Shown: piece by piece, positions 10,019 to 20,238 of the stretch
How positions within the stretch are numbered: position 1 is the first letter of the stretch
Layout: each line of letters opens with the position of its first letter
Position numbers and translations under genes: made by a program
Notes under the pieces: model-generated
What the model was told of the DNA's origin: nothing
Database searches by the model: none
What the model saw: only the letters and a program-made list of their open reading frames with translations
Assembly: GCA_036897095.1 (NCBI GenBank)
Contig: JAYMSP010001761.1
Coordinates: 1 to 29,112, forward strand
Source of the DNA: Plantago elongata
Lineage: Eukaryota; Streptophyta; Magnoliopsida; Lamiales; Plantaginaceae
Direction: 5' to 3'
Length of the DNA: 29,112 nt

Positions 10019-10170
10019 CACTATAACACATTAGGTCTAATACGACTCTTACATTATTACGACAAAATGCTACACCTAACTAAGAGTTGTAAATTTGCGA
10101 CTCCTTTAAATTTTGCGTCACTTATTAAGAGTCGTAATTTCTTTATTATATACATGATACGACTATTTTG
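10019..10170 (+). mobile_element. CACTA-like transposon terminus
   Basis: CACTATAACACATTA at 10019-10033 resembles a CACTA (En/Spm) inverted-repeat tip. Behind it lie short subterminal motifs in both orientations: TAATACGACTCTTA (10038), TAAGAGTTGTAAA (10081), GCGACTCC (10097), TAAGAGTCGTAA (10126) and GATACGACTA (10156). Clustered subterminal repeats of this kind are the transposase-binding layout of CACTA elements. No matching right end ending in TAGTG with the same motifs was found, so this is one end or a remnant. Confidence 0.5.
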
Positions 10171-10460
10171 ATGGGTTATTTGACATTTAAAGTTTATAGT
10201 AAATGGTACGAATACTTGAGGGGTGAACTAGTGACTTGTACACTCTCAACACATTATATTGATTCTTGTTTACAAAGTATACTTGTACAATGTTAAAAAT
10301 ACTATCACTCATTCTTCTTCCTACTTATTTAATATTTATTTCTCATTTACGTATGTGTTTGGCATTAAATAACTACCAAGTACCCTATTTTATTTGATAG
10401 GTGTCAAAGCCATTACTTAAAACATTGTGCATCAAAGTACTTGCTAGTTATTTGAACTCT

Positions 10461-10474
10461 CTCTATATATAGAG
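10461..10474 (+). promoter_or_regulatory. Palindromic TATA box
   Basis: CTCTATATATAGAG is a perfect 14-bp palindrome centred on TATATATA. It lies about 75-85 bases upstream of the ATG at 10547, a plausible TATA position for that gene. Confidence 0.5.
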
Positions 10475-10546
10475 ATGAAGAGTTAGTTCAATAGGCATGT
10501 ATTGTCATCACCAAAAGTATAATAGCTAGATATAGAACAGTAGGCA

Positions 10547-11199
10547 ATGGATGTTGAAATGGAACCCGAGGTTGAGCTTGAAACATCTAATCCTATGGAA
10601 ATAGCAAGGCCATTAGCTGAGCTTCCATGCCAAAACCCACGTACTCTATTCCGCAAAATCGGTAAATGATTTCTAACTCTTTTTTGCTACAATAATGCTC
10701 AATCATTTAGAATAACAATTATGCTTTTATTAACTAAACTCATATGTCAGGCCCAAATGCACAACTTGTTACAATACACGTGCATTATGGTGGTCGATTT
10801 CACACAAACATAAGGGATAAAATCGTGTATTGTATCAAAACAACAATGTACATACACAATGTGAATCCCAGATCGGGGTTTAAACTATCTCATTTGATTC
10901 AAGCCGTGTTACAAATGCTTAGTCCGGCCCGGTGATAACTCACCGAGGATGGCTTGGTATGCGACACCTCAATTGAGTGGCCCGCATGTCTCAAACAAAT
11001 GGTAAGAACTCATGACATAAGTAAAATGTTTGTAAATGCTATTAGGATAGGGGAGAAGATTCAAGAAGTGTACATGCAAGATAAGCTGTCGGACTTAGAT
11101 TCCGATGGCGAACTTTGCTACAAACTTCCCGAAACCATGCTTCCATATACACCAAACCATTTAGATATAACTCCGTCTATAACGAAGCCGTCGTCCTAG
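10547..11199 (+). pseudogene. PB1-like domain gene (MULE/FAR1-type N-terminus), with tandem stops
   Basis: ATG at 10547 opens an acidic first exon (10547-10661). The donor GTAAATG and an acceptor at 10750 (CATATGTCAG) join in phase 1 to exon 2 at 10751. Exon 2 begins with a PB1-like strand (VTIHVHYGGRF). Two consecutive stops, TGA-TAA at 10933-10938, break the frame. The same frame then continues to TAG at 11197-11199, with a block (HDISKMFVNAIRIGEKIQEV, then YMQDK) that aligns with the minus-strand gene at 8616-9084. A further open frame at 11115-11300 (ending VDTNPVPRG) may be the real C-terminus after a frameshift. The promoter and first exon look intact, so decay seems confined to later exons. 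The biological role of the family is unknown to me. Confidence 0.6.
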
Positions 11200-11299
11200 C
11201 TATAGAAGATAGCGATGCTAAAAAAGCCATTGATAATGATATCGACATTGTAGCTACTTATAAATGGTATGTGGATACGAACCCCGTCCCACGAGGTTA

Positions 11300-11850
11300 G
11301 GTCTTTACAAACTTGGATGTTAGAGGTCTCCCAACAATGGCACCTCGCCGTCACCATTAAGCCCTTCGACTATGCTTCAATTTTCAACTTCAGATAAGCT
11401 ATTTGTTCAATTTCTAGTAAATCATGTATCCTCTATTCACAAATTTTCCATTCGACTATGTTAGTTAATTATGCTTTTTGGTTAAACTATGTATTTCTCA
11501 TTCCCTTGGTTGTTGTTATTCCTATGTTACAAAGTTTAGTCAGTTTGTATGTTTTCATATCTTTTTGCTAACAAAATGGAAATGGTACGCTTATTATAAT
11601 GGCATTCCTCATGGCATTTAAAAACTCATGTTGAATTAACTAAGAGAAATCAGATGTCACATTTAACACAAAACATTCACAAAGTACATTGATTGCAATA
11701 AAACATGACAAGCATCCAACCAATCCTTACAACCGGAAGCCACAACGGACCATAGGAAATGGTACTACACCTTATTAAAACACACATGAACTAAGCAGAA
11801 ACAACTGAAACCACAATCACATACTTCTTGCCAATGGTACTGTTCCTTAA
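11300..11850. other. Intergenic spacer
   Basis: This lies between the end of the plus-strand PB1-like pseudogene and the minus-strand B3 pseudogene. It is AT-rich with no ORF, repeat or regulatory signal that I can support. Confidence 0.4.
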
Positions 11851-11853
11851 ACC

Positions 11854-12403
11854 TTATTCTTTAAAGAAGAGGTACATGTACCACAAGTTAGAATCATTGA
11901 CATCCACCTTAATGGCAATGGCATCTCCAACGGTAAGTCCAAATTCATTGACGATTTGGTCGAACCCCTTCGTGATTTAGCGCAATCCTCCTCCCACATT
12001 GCGACTTTCACATCAAAAGTAACCGAATTGCTTACAAGCAACTTGATCGAAATATCATACCCCTTCTCCAAACACTGTTTAGCAAACAGCTTTGGCAAAA
12101 CCTTCAACAAGAAATGATCACAGTGAACAAAAAAAACATGAAGGGTAAAGGTAAACATTTCCTTAAGCATCAAGAATATTGTATCATTTCCGGGCGGAAC
12201 GGCTTATTCACGTAACTAGGTTGGAGAGGCACAACACACTTAAGTTCGATACATTCGAAATCATCCGCACGTTGAAATGCATCGCTCATTGCTTTAGGGA
12301 TTGCTCCCCCACTTTTCGTAGTGGCCTGCCTTCCCTTTACCCTTGTCCTTACAACCTTTGCCCGAGTTACGGCTTGATTCTCCCCTTTGGCCACTCTTTG
12401 AAC
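11854..12403 (-). pseudogene. B3 DNA-binding domain pseudogene
   Basis: Reading the minus strand from an acceptor-like TTATTTTAG before 12403, a basic segment (RAKVVRTRVKGRQATT) leads to a linker. After a frameshift near 12170-12180, a B3-like core follows (HFLLKVLPKLFAKQCLEKGY, then VKVAMWEED). A second frameshift near 11975-11985 restores the expected tail (GFDQIVNEFGLTVGDAIAIK, then NLWYMYLFFKE), ending at TAA 11856-11854. The order LP..FA, W, G(F/W)..F, L..GD matches the plant B3 fold, which binds DNA in ABI3/VP1, ARF and REM factors. With two frameshifts and no visible first exon it is non-functional. It is too divergent to place in a subfamily, but REM-like is most likely. Confidence 0.65.
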
Positions 12404-13002
12404 CTAAAATAATTAATAGGGTTCATTTAATAAAATTACAAATAAAAATTATGAATTTTTGTAACAAAACACAATTATATTAAAAAATTTGAAGACAAAT
12501 CATCAATTTAATACATTACATTACCAATACAAACTATAAAATATTTTATAAAAAACAATAGCAAAACACATTCACAAACACACATGTCCGTTTCAACCAA
12601 GCTTGATAACAACCACAAAAAGTAATGGCATTTTAGTCATTTCGCAATCAAAGTGGCTAAAACACAACCACAATCACTTTATAAATCGTACCAAATAACT
12701 ACTTGCATTTCGAAATACATATCAAAACAACTCTCAAACTGTGAACCAAACAGTGTGTTTCCCGGTCAAACTTACTAAAACGCACTCTCAAACGCATACC
12801 CTAATCACACATATGTTTTGATCGGTCAAAACACATTCTCTACCAATCGGTCCCTAAACCGTTTACTGAAAGGAAAATGAGGGAGTGACAGTGAGTTAAT
12901 AAAATTGACCAATTTCACCTTGACCTCATTACAAACCTATCGAATCCTACTTCTCTCTTGTTGGCTTTTAATAAATTTATACGTTGAATTTTAATGATAT
13001 AG
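12404..13002. other. AT-rich spacer with CGGTCAAA-type motifs
   Basis: No gene is seen. CCGGTCAAAC, TCGGTCAAAAC and CCAAACAGTGTGTTTCCC occur around 12740-12840, together with repeated AAACACA and CACAAACACAC phrases. This could be the decayed end of a DNA transposon. No paired inverted repeat or target duplication was found. Confidence 0.35.
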
Positions 13003-13180
13003 TGTAACGCCTCAAAATTTTAAAAATTTAAAAGAATTGAAGACGCTACTCATATCAGCAAGGTGCACTTTTTTTTCGAAAATTTAAGTGCTAAAACTTC
13101 AAAGTTAAGTGTGCTAACATAATACCTGGAATACTGTTTATGAGTAACCGCCCCTGTCTGTAAGGCAGTCGGGTCGTTAC
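13003..13180 (+). mobile_element. Solo-LTR-like fragment with a 5S-rRNA-like motif
   Basis: The fragment starts TGTAACGCCTCAAAATTT and ends GTCGGGTCGTTAC, both familiar as ends of plant retrotransposon LTRs. Inside, AAGTTAAGTGTGCT (13102-13115) differs at one base from the 5S rRNA internal phrase AAGTTAAGCGTGCT. ACCTGGAATACT further on recalls the 5S CCTGGGAAGT segment. LTRs carrying 5S-derived sequence are known in Cassandra TRIM elements. At 178 bp this is short for Cassandra, the last bases are not CA, and no target duplication is evident. It is either a degraded solo LTR of that kind or a gypsy LTR with chance similarity. Confidence 0.5.
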
Positions 13181-15059
13181 TTATGATTTTAACTACCTTA
13201 AAATTAATCATTACATCAATCATTAATATTCAAATTACAATAAACATCATTTCATTTTTATACAACTTATATAAATATCCTACCCAACTCTATTATTATA
13301 ATATAATACGAAACACAAATTTCAACACTATGTTTCAATTTAGTTACTATTCAAAATTTAATTTTGAAAATGCCCTGTTCGAATTTAGTTTTGAATGGAC
13401 CGTCAAACACTTAGTGAAAATTACTCACAAATTAAAGGTGTTGTATTCTAAAGTTAGTGGATAAGAATACGCTGCTTATGTTAAAATTTAAATATATAGT
13501 AGGAATTGCTGGGTTGTTGTTATGCTTATATTAAAAAAAACTGAGGCTTTTTTTTATTATTGAAAATGATACATTTTCAATACTACAAATCTTATTTTTC
13601 ATAAATTCTACATTTTCATAACATTATCTATCACACATAAGCTTACATAGATATCGATATAATTGTACTCAGACAAAATATGTATAATTAACTTCACTAA
13701 ATATAAAATAAGATAAGAATACACTACTTTACACACGTACATTAATAATTAATCGTGAATTTACATATAATTTATCGAACCATACAATAAAACCAGAATA
13801 CACAGCTTCACACGCATAGCATGTGACATCTATACTAATTATATATGATATGTTTATATTCAATTCTAGTATTTTCATCAATTGTTGTTCAGATTCAAAA
13901 CAAATCTGAAAATCGCGTACAACTGTTATAGAATGTTGTTTATTATATGTGTAATGTTTGGCTTAAATCTGTAATATTCTAGCCAGCCTATATTGATGAT
14001 ATTAACTTAAACAGAGTACAACTATAACTATTGTTCATTTAGCTAATATGTTAAATCAGTATACTTTAATAAACACAATAACGTTCTTACTCATATATTT
14101 GATGTTTTCTTTAATTTATTTTATTTTTTGATGATATACATTAGAACTTGAAATATAATATTAAGAATCATGATATTACCCTAGATTATGCATATAATAT
14201 TCTCATTCATTCTTCCAATGTCTTTGGAAACGTATGTAATGTATAAAAACTTAAAAGAAATTAATTACATTATTATTTGAATTATGCTTGTAATGTTCTC
14301 AATTATGTTTATAACATTTTGCTTGTTTTCTTGGTTTTATGTGATTATTTTTGCAGTGTTTATAATTTTCCAACTATAACCATAATGACAAAATACGATT
14401 AATTTTAAGTGATATATATAATGTTCTTGAAGATGTATGTAAGGTTTATGCTAATGCATATAATGTTCTTTGCATTAGATAAATGTTAAGTTCAAGATGA
14501 CATGAGTCTTGTGACAAAATTTGAGGATGGCCAAATATGCAAACAAATAACGTAGTATATTTAGAATTTCTAATGTGTTTGAAAATATTTGAAACAAGTC
14601 TATGCATTAGAAAAATGATGTAATTATCTGAAAAATATTATTACATATTTATGTAACGTTCTCGAGCATTGATATAATGTTCTCATTTATATGAGTAATG
14701 TTATAGAGTAGGTTGTTATTAACCATGTTGTTAATAAACTATTTTTTGTAAGATGTTCTTGGGTATGTATATTAGTGATAATTTAGAGTATAATGTTCAA
14801 AATTATTTGAGTAATGTTATCAATTGTATGCTTAATATTGTTTTTTATTTGTCTGAAACGACAGCTCTTTTTTAATTTAATCTGAAATGTATCCATTCCT
14901 AACCCGTCAAATTGTATAAACCCAAAATAGAAATGGATCCAGAATAGAAAAGCACAAACAACATAAATTAAACTGAGATGTAGGGGTATAAGATTAAAAA
15001 TGAATATATTCCCAAATTTATCCAGAATCAAAATGATGCCAAGTCAAACAGACAGACTG
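13181..15059. repeat. Very AT-rich region with dispersed ATAATGTTCT-type repeats
   Basis: No credible gene is seen. From about 13940 to 14850 a degenerate motif around (T)ATAATGTTCT(C/T) recurs many times, for example near 14180, 14285, 14410, 14460, 14650, 14675, 14750 and 14795. It is often paired with TATGTAA or GAGTAATGTTAT. Spacing is irregular, mostly about 30 bp or multiples of it, which suggests an old tandem array or transposon interior that has decayed. Long open frames here are composition artefacts. Confidence 0.45.
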
Positions 15060-15389
15060 CAATCAAATTGTTAACATGTCTTCATCCCAAAATACATTAG
15101 CTTTTACACCATAAAGAAACTGCTTTGAACAAAATAGACATGCAAGAGATAGACAGCTACAGAAAAATTCAATTAAAACTAGGCCTGGAGATTCATCACA
15201 GCTTAAAATGACTAATTAACTATACATATCACCAAGGATTTATTTCACTTAATATGAATGGCGCATTTGGATTCCCAGAGTTTCTTACTGGTGTCTTCAT
15301 TCATATACTACCTGATATGAAACCCAGAAATTAGCTAGCAATCGACCCGAAAACCGAATGTAATTCACAAATAGCAGCTGGATTTACTG
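15060..15389 (-). other. Probable 3' UTR of the ICR gene
   Basis: This follows the ICR stop codon at 15390-15392 on the minus strand. It is AT-rich but less extreme than the repeat field beyond it. The exact poly(A) site cannot be fixed from sequence alone. Confidence 0.4.
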
Positions 15390-18337
15390 CTATTTCTTCT
15401 TCAGCAGCACACTTATCTTTCTCAACATGTTCCCATTTTTCTTCTTGGGTGATTCATCATCCAATTCTTCGGAGTAAGTCATATCCAGTTTCCCACCGAC
15501 TTTATGATTGTCGAATGAACCAGCTCTATCCACTTGCTTACCATTAGTTCCAGTAGAGAGCATAGCAGTGGCTGCCTCGGCAGCTTTTCTCCATTGATCA
15601 GACTGTACCTTCAACTTCCTTAATTCAGCTTCCATCTCAGAGCTAGCAGCCTGAGCTGCATCGAGCTGTTCATTCACTCGTGCAGCTTTTCTGGAGCTTT
15701 TATCTGCTTCCTCTGTCAGATAACCAAGCTTCATCAGTGCCTCCCGCTCAGCAGCTCTCGCTTCATCCGCTAAAGCTACCGCGTCATCGTTGGCTTTGCT
15801 TCTCTCCATTTCCCATTTCTTTATTTCAGATTTGAGCTTTTCATTTTCATCCATGATGCTTTGGAGCCGCATTTCTTTATCCAACAAGCTCCCCTTGAGT
15901 TCTTCCAGAATCGATTCTGACTTCTCTAACTCGATCCCAAGCTCAGTTTCTTTCTCAGACTGCTCATAGTTGTCTCCCACTTTAGGAAATGCATCTTCTT
16001 TCTCAATCAGTTTCATCCTCAATTCGTCAGCTTCATTCTGCAATTCTTTAAGCTTCGACTCCAGCTCAGCTTCGATCTGGTGCGACTCAAGTTTAGCACG
16101 TTCAACAAGGTCATAGGCATTTCTGATTTGCAAGGTGCTCTGTAGGTACTCATCCTGATACCTTCTTTCAGCAGCCTCAAGTGCAGCTCGCAATTGACTT
16201 GTTTCGTTCTTCAGATTATCAAGCTCAGCTTCCTCGAATTCAGACACAGTTTTAACGTCACCTGACGGATATGCAGATATTTTCCGGCTGTTAGCCAAAT
16301 CTGACTGGAGTTCAGCAACAAGTACCTCCAATGAACTCACTCGGTTTTTCGACTGTTCCAACTCAACTAGCAAGGATTTGTATGATTCTATAGCATTAGC
16401 TTGTTGCGAGTGAAGTGCTTCTTCAGTACTCTTCACGACTTCAAGTTCCATTTGAGCTCTACTAACTTCTTCAAGTGCCTGAGCTTCAGACTCTCGGCAA
16501 TCATTCAACTGATTTTTCAGTCTCTCGACCAACTCCAGTGTTTCGGTGAGCTCAATCCTCAAGCTATGAATTTCATCATATGCAGACTCAGCATGCCTTG
16601 CTTGAGAAGATTCAGAATCCGAAATTCTCTCCAACTGAATCTTGAGCCTCTGAACCTCATTCATTGCAGAAGCCAACGCAGAGGAATCCATGGAGTGCTG
16701 CCTTTGTAGGGCCTCCAGTTCGGATTCCCATGCTCTATCACGATCCTGAGATATCTTACGCAGCTCCTGCACTCGAAGTTCTTCGGAATCTGAAAGTTCT
16801 TCAAGTTGTTTCTGAGTCTCCTCAAGTTTCGCTGACATAGAAACAAGCTGTCTCTTGGCATCTTCCGCTTCCTGTTGAGCTCTTTTCTTTGATGACTCAG
16901 ATGATGTCAACTGGTCTTTTGCCTTCTTTAATTCCTCTTGGAGCTGAGAAAGCTGAGGTTCCAATTCAGATACTCGACTAGGTCTTTTTTTCTGAGTTTT
17001 ACAGGAAAAGATGAGTTTAATAAAATGTATCAAGGAAATTAGCAAATAATGACTGGGTAGTAAATATAACCACAATTAAAGGTTCATCAACTCATACACA
17101 GGACAGATGCTTGAGTCAACTGCCTCTTAACACCAACTGGGAATGTTGCATAGAAAACCAAAACTAGTTACAATTTGATATTGCAAGTTGCAATACAAGT
17201 CCGGCATAGCAGGTAGCTGCATCGTGATTATGCTAACCATTCAGCATTTTCAAATACAATGGCAAAGTCTTTGAACATTTCGCAACGAATTTATTATAAA
17301 GAATGACAAGTTTAATTACTGACCGATCAGTGGAAATTGTAAAATTCTTTCTCAACTTTGACAGGATCATATGACCAGAAGTAGTATTCTTTATCAACTG
17401 ACCAACTTTGACAGGATCATATGACCAGGAACTTGTAAAATGCTTTATCAACTTACCAATCAATGGAAATTCTAAAATGCTTTACGGATTAATAACTAAT
17501 CATTCATTCCTGCTCTGTGGAAAAAAACTCACTCATGTTTTGGAAAAAAATCTATATCATTTTAAATATGTACTTGGTATAAATTTCGTGATGGACTTAA
17601 ACATGTATACCTCAGTTGCTGGACCTCGTGGAGACCGGCGATCAACAACTTTAGGACTTCTCTCTTTGGGCGTCTTGGTGACAATATTTGGAGATAGACT
17701 AGCATCAGAATCTGATCCTGGGACTCTCAGCTTCCGGGCTGTACGAGGCGTGGCACCAGATGGTCTTTGAGGCACATCCAGATAACCAGGTCTGCACTCA
17801 CACAAACACGCGATTACAATATTAGCCTTAACAAACACCTGTTGATGGAAGTCATCCAACAATCGAAGGAAATATATTCATTGATTCCTTAGCAACAGTG
17901 AGAAATAAAAAACTGGATTAAAAACAGACTTTATAGATGTCAAATAGCTAAGAGTTGTCAATTTTCACTGTAGTGATACAAATCATATTCGTTGAAGCAC
18001 CAGATTTTTCATTTTCACCTCTTTCTCTTGTCTTTCAAGAAAAGCACACCATTATATAACCAGAAAAAATAAGTACGATTCACACTCAATACCCCTGCTC
18101 TCAACAAGCCAGGGAAGCGCTTAGCACACATTACACATATAATCTCCCCTTATATATTAGCAAATGCTGTAATAGCACGTCATATCCGTTTTCACATATC
18201 AGAAAAGGAAAAAGATAAATGTACAATCAGATCTCACTCACAGAACCCCAAGATCGACAGAGAAACAACCAGAATGCTCGACACTAGAAAACGACCACGT
18301 AATATAAATGCAGTTACCTTGATTTAGGAGTCTGCAT
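15390..18337 (-). CDS. ICR3: Interactor of constitutive active ROPs (ICR/RIP family), ICR2/ICR3-like
   Basis: There are three coding exons on the minus strand: 18337-18318 (ATG, seven codons), 17791-17611 and 16991-15390. They are joined at GT-AG sites to give about 600 residues, close to the family's usual 560-600. The N-terminus starts MQTPKSR and is basic, Ser/Pro-rich and probably disordered ([29 protein letters not shown]). From [11 protein letters not shown] (residue about 68) to about 530 it is almost continuous coiled coil rich in Glu, Lys and Leu. [13 protein letters not shown] (about 533-545) is the conserved C-terminal motif linked to ROP binding, followed by a Lys-rich end ([12 protein letters not shown]). 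In Arabidopsis, ICR/RIP proteins bind active ROP GTPases and act as scaffolds for polarity, exocytosis and cortical microtubule patterning. The family call is secure. Choosing ICR3 over ICR2 is a guess. The gene looks intact, with no stop or frameshift. Confidence 0.93.
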
Positions 18338-19435
18338 ATCTTTAGATTCCTAAGACGCGAAGATGTAAGAATTTAGACTCAAAGGCCCACCTGACCCACA
18401 GACAAACCTGCAATATTTGGGAAGAAACTTTGATGAGAAAGAAATTATGCCTGTTTCATGTAAACAGCCAAAGCAGAAGTTCCATGATAAATTAGTACAA
18501 GCTCTAATCCATTTTAAATGAAAAAGAAAGCAAGGTAAAGAAAAGAAAAGAAAAGAAAGAAGCAATGTAATCCCTTCTAAGTGAAACAACATAAACCACC
18601 TCCACTTGTACCAACCAAACCCTCAACAAAAGATATCATATTACATGGAAATAGACAAAAAGAAAAGGAAAAGAAACCAAATGAAGTAAACCATCTACTC
18701 GAAAGAGAAACAAATATCACTGTGCAAGCAAATCTTTCACTTTCCCCTTTATTTTTTTCTTCCTTTTCACTCCAGCTAGTAGTACTTGCATTGTTTACTA
18801 TTGCATTGCATCATTGAAACAACTTTCATGGGATAAATGAGTGACCCACAAAAAGAAAAAGAAAACTCAGCTTCAAATTCCAACAAATTTCTGAACTTTT
18901 CTCTTGATTGTAAATTCTTAAACTGAGTGCCCAATTTGCTCTGTTTAGTAGCAGTTGAAATGTATTTAAGCTCGAACAAGTTAGATCTAGAGAAAGAGTA
19001 GTAGAATAAGCTACTCTGTGTTGTAGCTTTAATTTGCATAAACTTGAAACAACTACACCTTTAGAAGCTCAAAGCATTGTTAAATCAAAAGTGAAAGAAA
19101 AACAGTAAAAAAAGGAGTTCAGTTGTAGTAGTGTTTATTATAAATATATGCACAAGTAAGGTAAAGTAAAAGCTCAAACTTTTAGGGGTGGTGAGAGTGA
19201 AGTAAGCAGTTGTTACCTGGGTTGGAATGGAGAAGATGAATAAGGAAGAAAACCCTAATCTGAGAAGAGAAGAAGAAAATGGTAATGTGGTAAAGAGCTC
19301 CAAAGAGAAAGACTTGTGTATGCGCAAATCGCAATGCAGTTCCCGAGTCACACTCCCTCTCTCTTTCTCTCTATCTATATCTTGCCTTTGTTTTCAGCTA
19401 GACAGAGATAGATAGAGCGGAATCTAGTACAATAG
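18338..19435 (-). promoter_or_regulatory. ICR 5' UTR with a long leader intron and core promoter region
   Basis: The ATG at 18337 is preceded by a leader exon beginning at 18407, after the acceptor ATATTGCAG. A matching donor (CCAACCCAG|GTAACAACT) at 19217/19216 defines an 809-bp 5'-UTR intron (18408-19216). The first leader exon upstream of 19217 carries a telo-box (TTAGGGTTT on the minus strand, 19258-19250) and a GA-rich run (about 19350-19385, GAGAGAAAGAGAGAGGG). Both are common near plant transcription starts. No clear TATA box was found, so initiation is probably dispersed around 19390-19435. Long leader introns often raise expression of plant genes. An (AAAAG)n tract lies in the intron at about 18537-18560. 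Confidence 0.6.
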
Positions 19436-20021
19436 TGGTGTGTTTGGTTTCCACCAGGTGAAATCACTCGGACATGTCTAAGGAGACTTTACACTATACC
19501 CTACATCATACAAGGCAACATTGCTACAGTAATGGGATGGCCAAATTTGTTCTACAAAATAGATGGCAATGGTGAAGTCGTCAATTCTATCAAACTATGG
19601 ATATACATTCTATAGGTATTTCATTGGTAAATCAATTGTTTAATACTTAAACTATTTTGTTGGTAAAATGTATAATAAAAAAAACTATATAAGTAAATAA
19701 TTCATTGAATTACGTAAATTTCATATGGAATCGTCATTGAATTGAAAAATCCAAACTAACATGCATTTAATTTAGAGATTGACTAATTTCAGTATTACAT
19801 TGCACTGTACTACCGTTAGTATACCTCTAGAAATAGGACAAATATCACAATTTAACATTTTAAAATTAATTTGTAATCAATTTTAATAATTTAAATAATT
19901 TTTAAAATACAAATCATGTAAATTTGCAAGGTCATCCTTCCTAAATAGTTAATTTACATATTTCAAAAAATAAACCTATAATTTCCAAAACTCGCGTTCG
20001 CCACCACCGTCGTCATAGATC
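19436..20021. other. Intergenic region upstream of the ICR gene
   Basis: GTGGTGTGTTTGGTTTCC at about 19437 resembles the tip of a Harbinger- or hAT-like element, but no matching end was found. The rest is AT-rich with no ORF. Confidence 0.35.
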
Positions 20022-20238
20022 TGAAGCTCTATAATCAAGTTTCGACATGGAAGCTCGGGTGGACAGAGCTGAGCCATGGAAGAAGCTCTATTCCAGCTTT
20101 CGCAAGGTCAATTGAGCTTCCAGATCGGAAGCTCGCCTGAGCTTCTAGATCTAAAGCTCAATCGAGCTTCCACCATGGAAGCTCAATCGAGCTTCCATTG
20201 AAAATTCGACCATGGAAGCTCAGTCACTGGAGCTCCGG
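20022..20238. repeat. Cluster of GGAAGCTC/GAGCTTCC short inverted motifs
   Basis: Within about 215 bp the octamer GGAAGCTC, its complement GAGCTTCC or one-base variants occur roughly a dozen times in both orientations, often as facing pairs (for example 20113-20134 and 20164-20184). The block is less AT-rich than its flanks. It could be a subterminal region of a DNA transposon, a decayed short tandem array or a cluster of protein-binding sites. No ORF uses it. Confidence 0.6.

Noticed and set aside
13003..13180. Functional 5S rRNA gene
   Set aside because: Only one short internal phrase matches well; the rest of the 120-base gene is missing or too diverged.
13183..13464. Plus-strand ORF of 93 residues
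   Set aside because: Its composition is Ile/Tyr/Asn-rich, as expected from AT-rich DNA, and it has no recognisable domain.
16401..16709. Plus-strand ORF inside the ICR gene
   Set aside because: It is antisense to a well-supported coiled-coil exon.
17408..17770. Plus-strand ORF of 120 residues
   Set aside because: It overlaps ICR exon 2 and its intron in antisense and has no domain.
20022..20238. Canonical heat-shock elements
   Set aside because: The GAA/TTC blocks are not in the regular 5-bp alternation required; only a loose resemblance remains.
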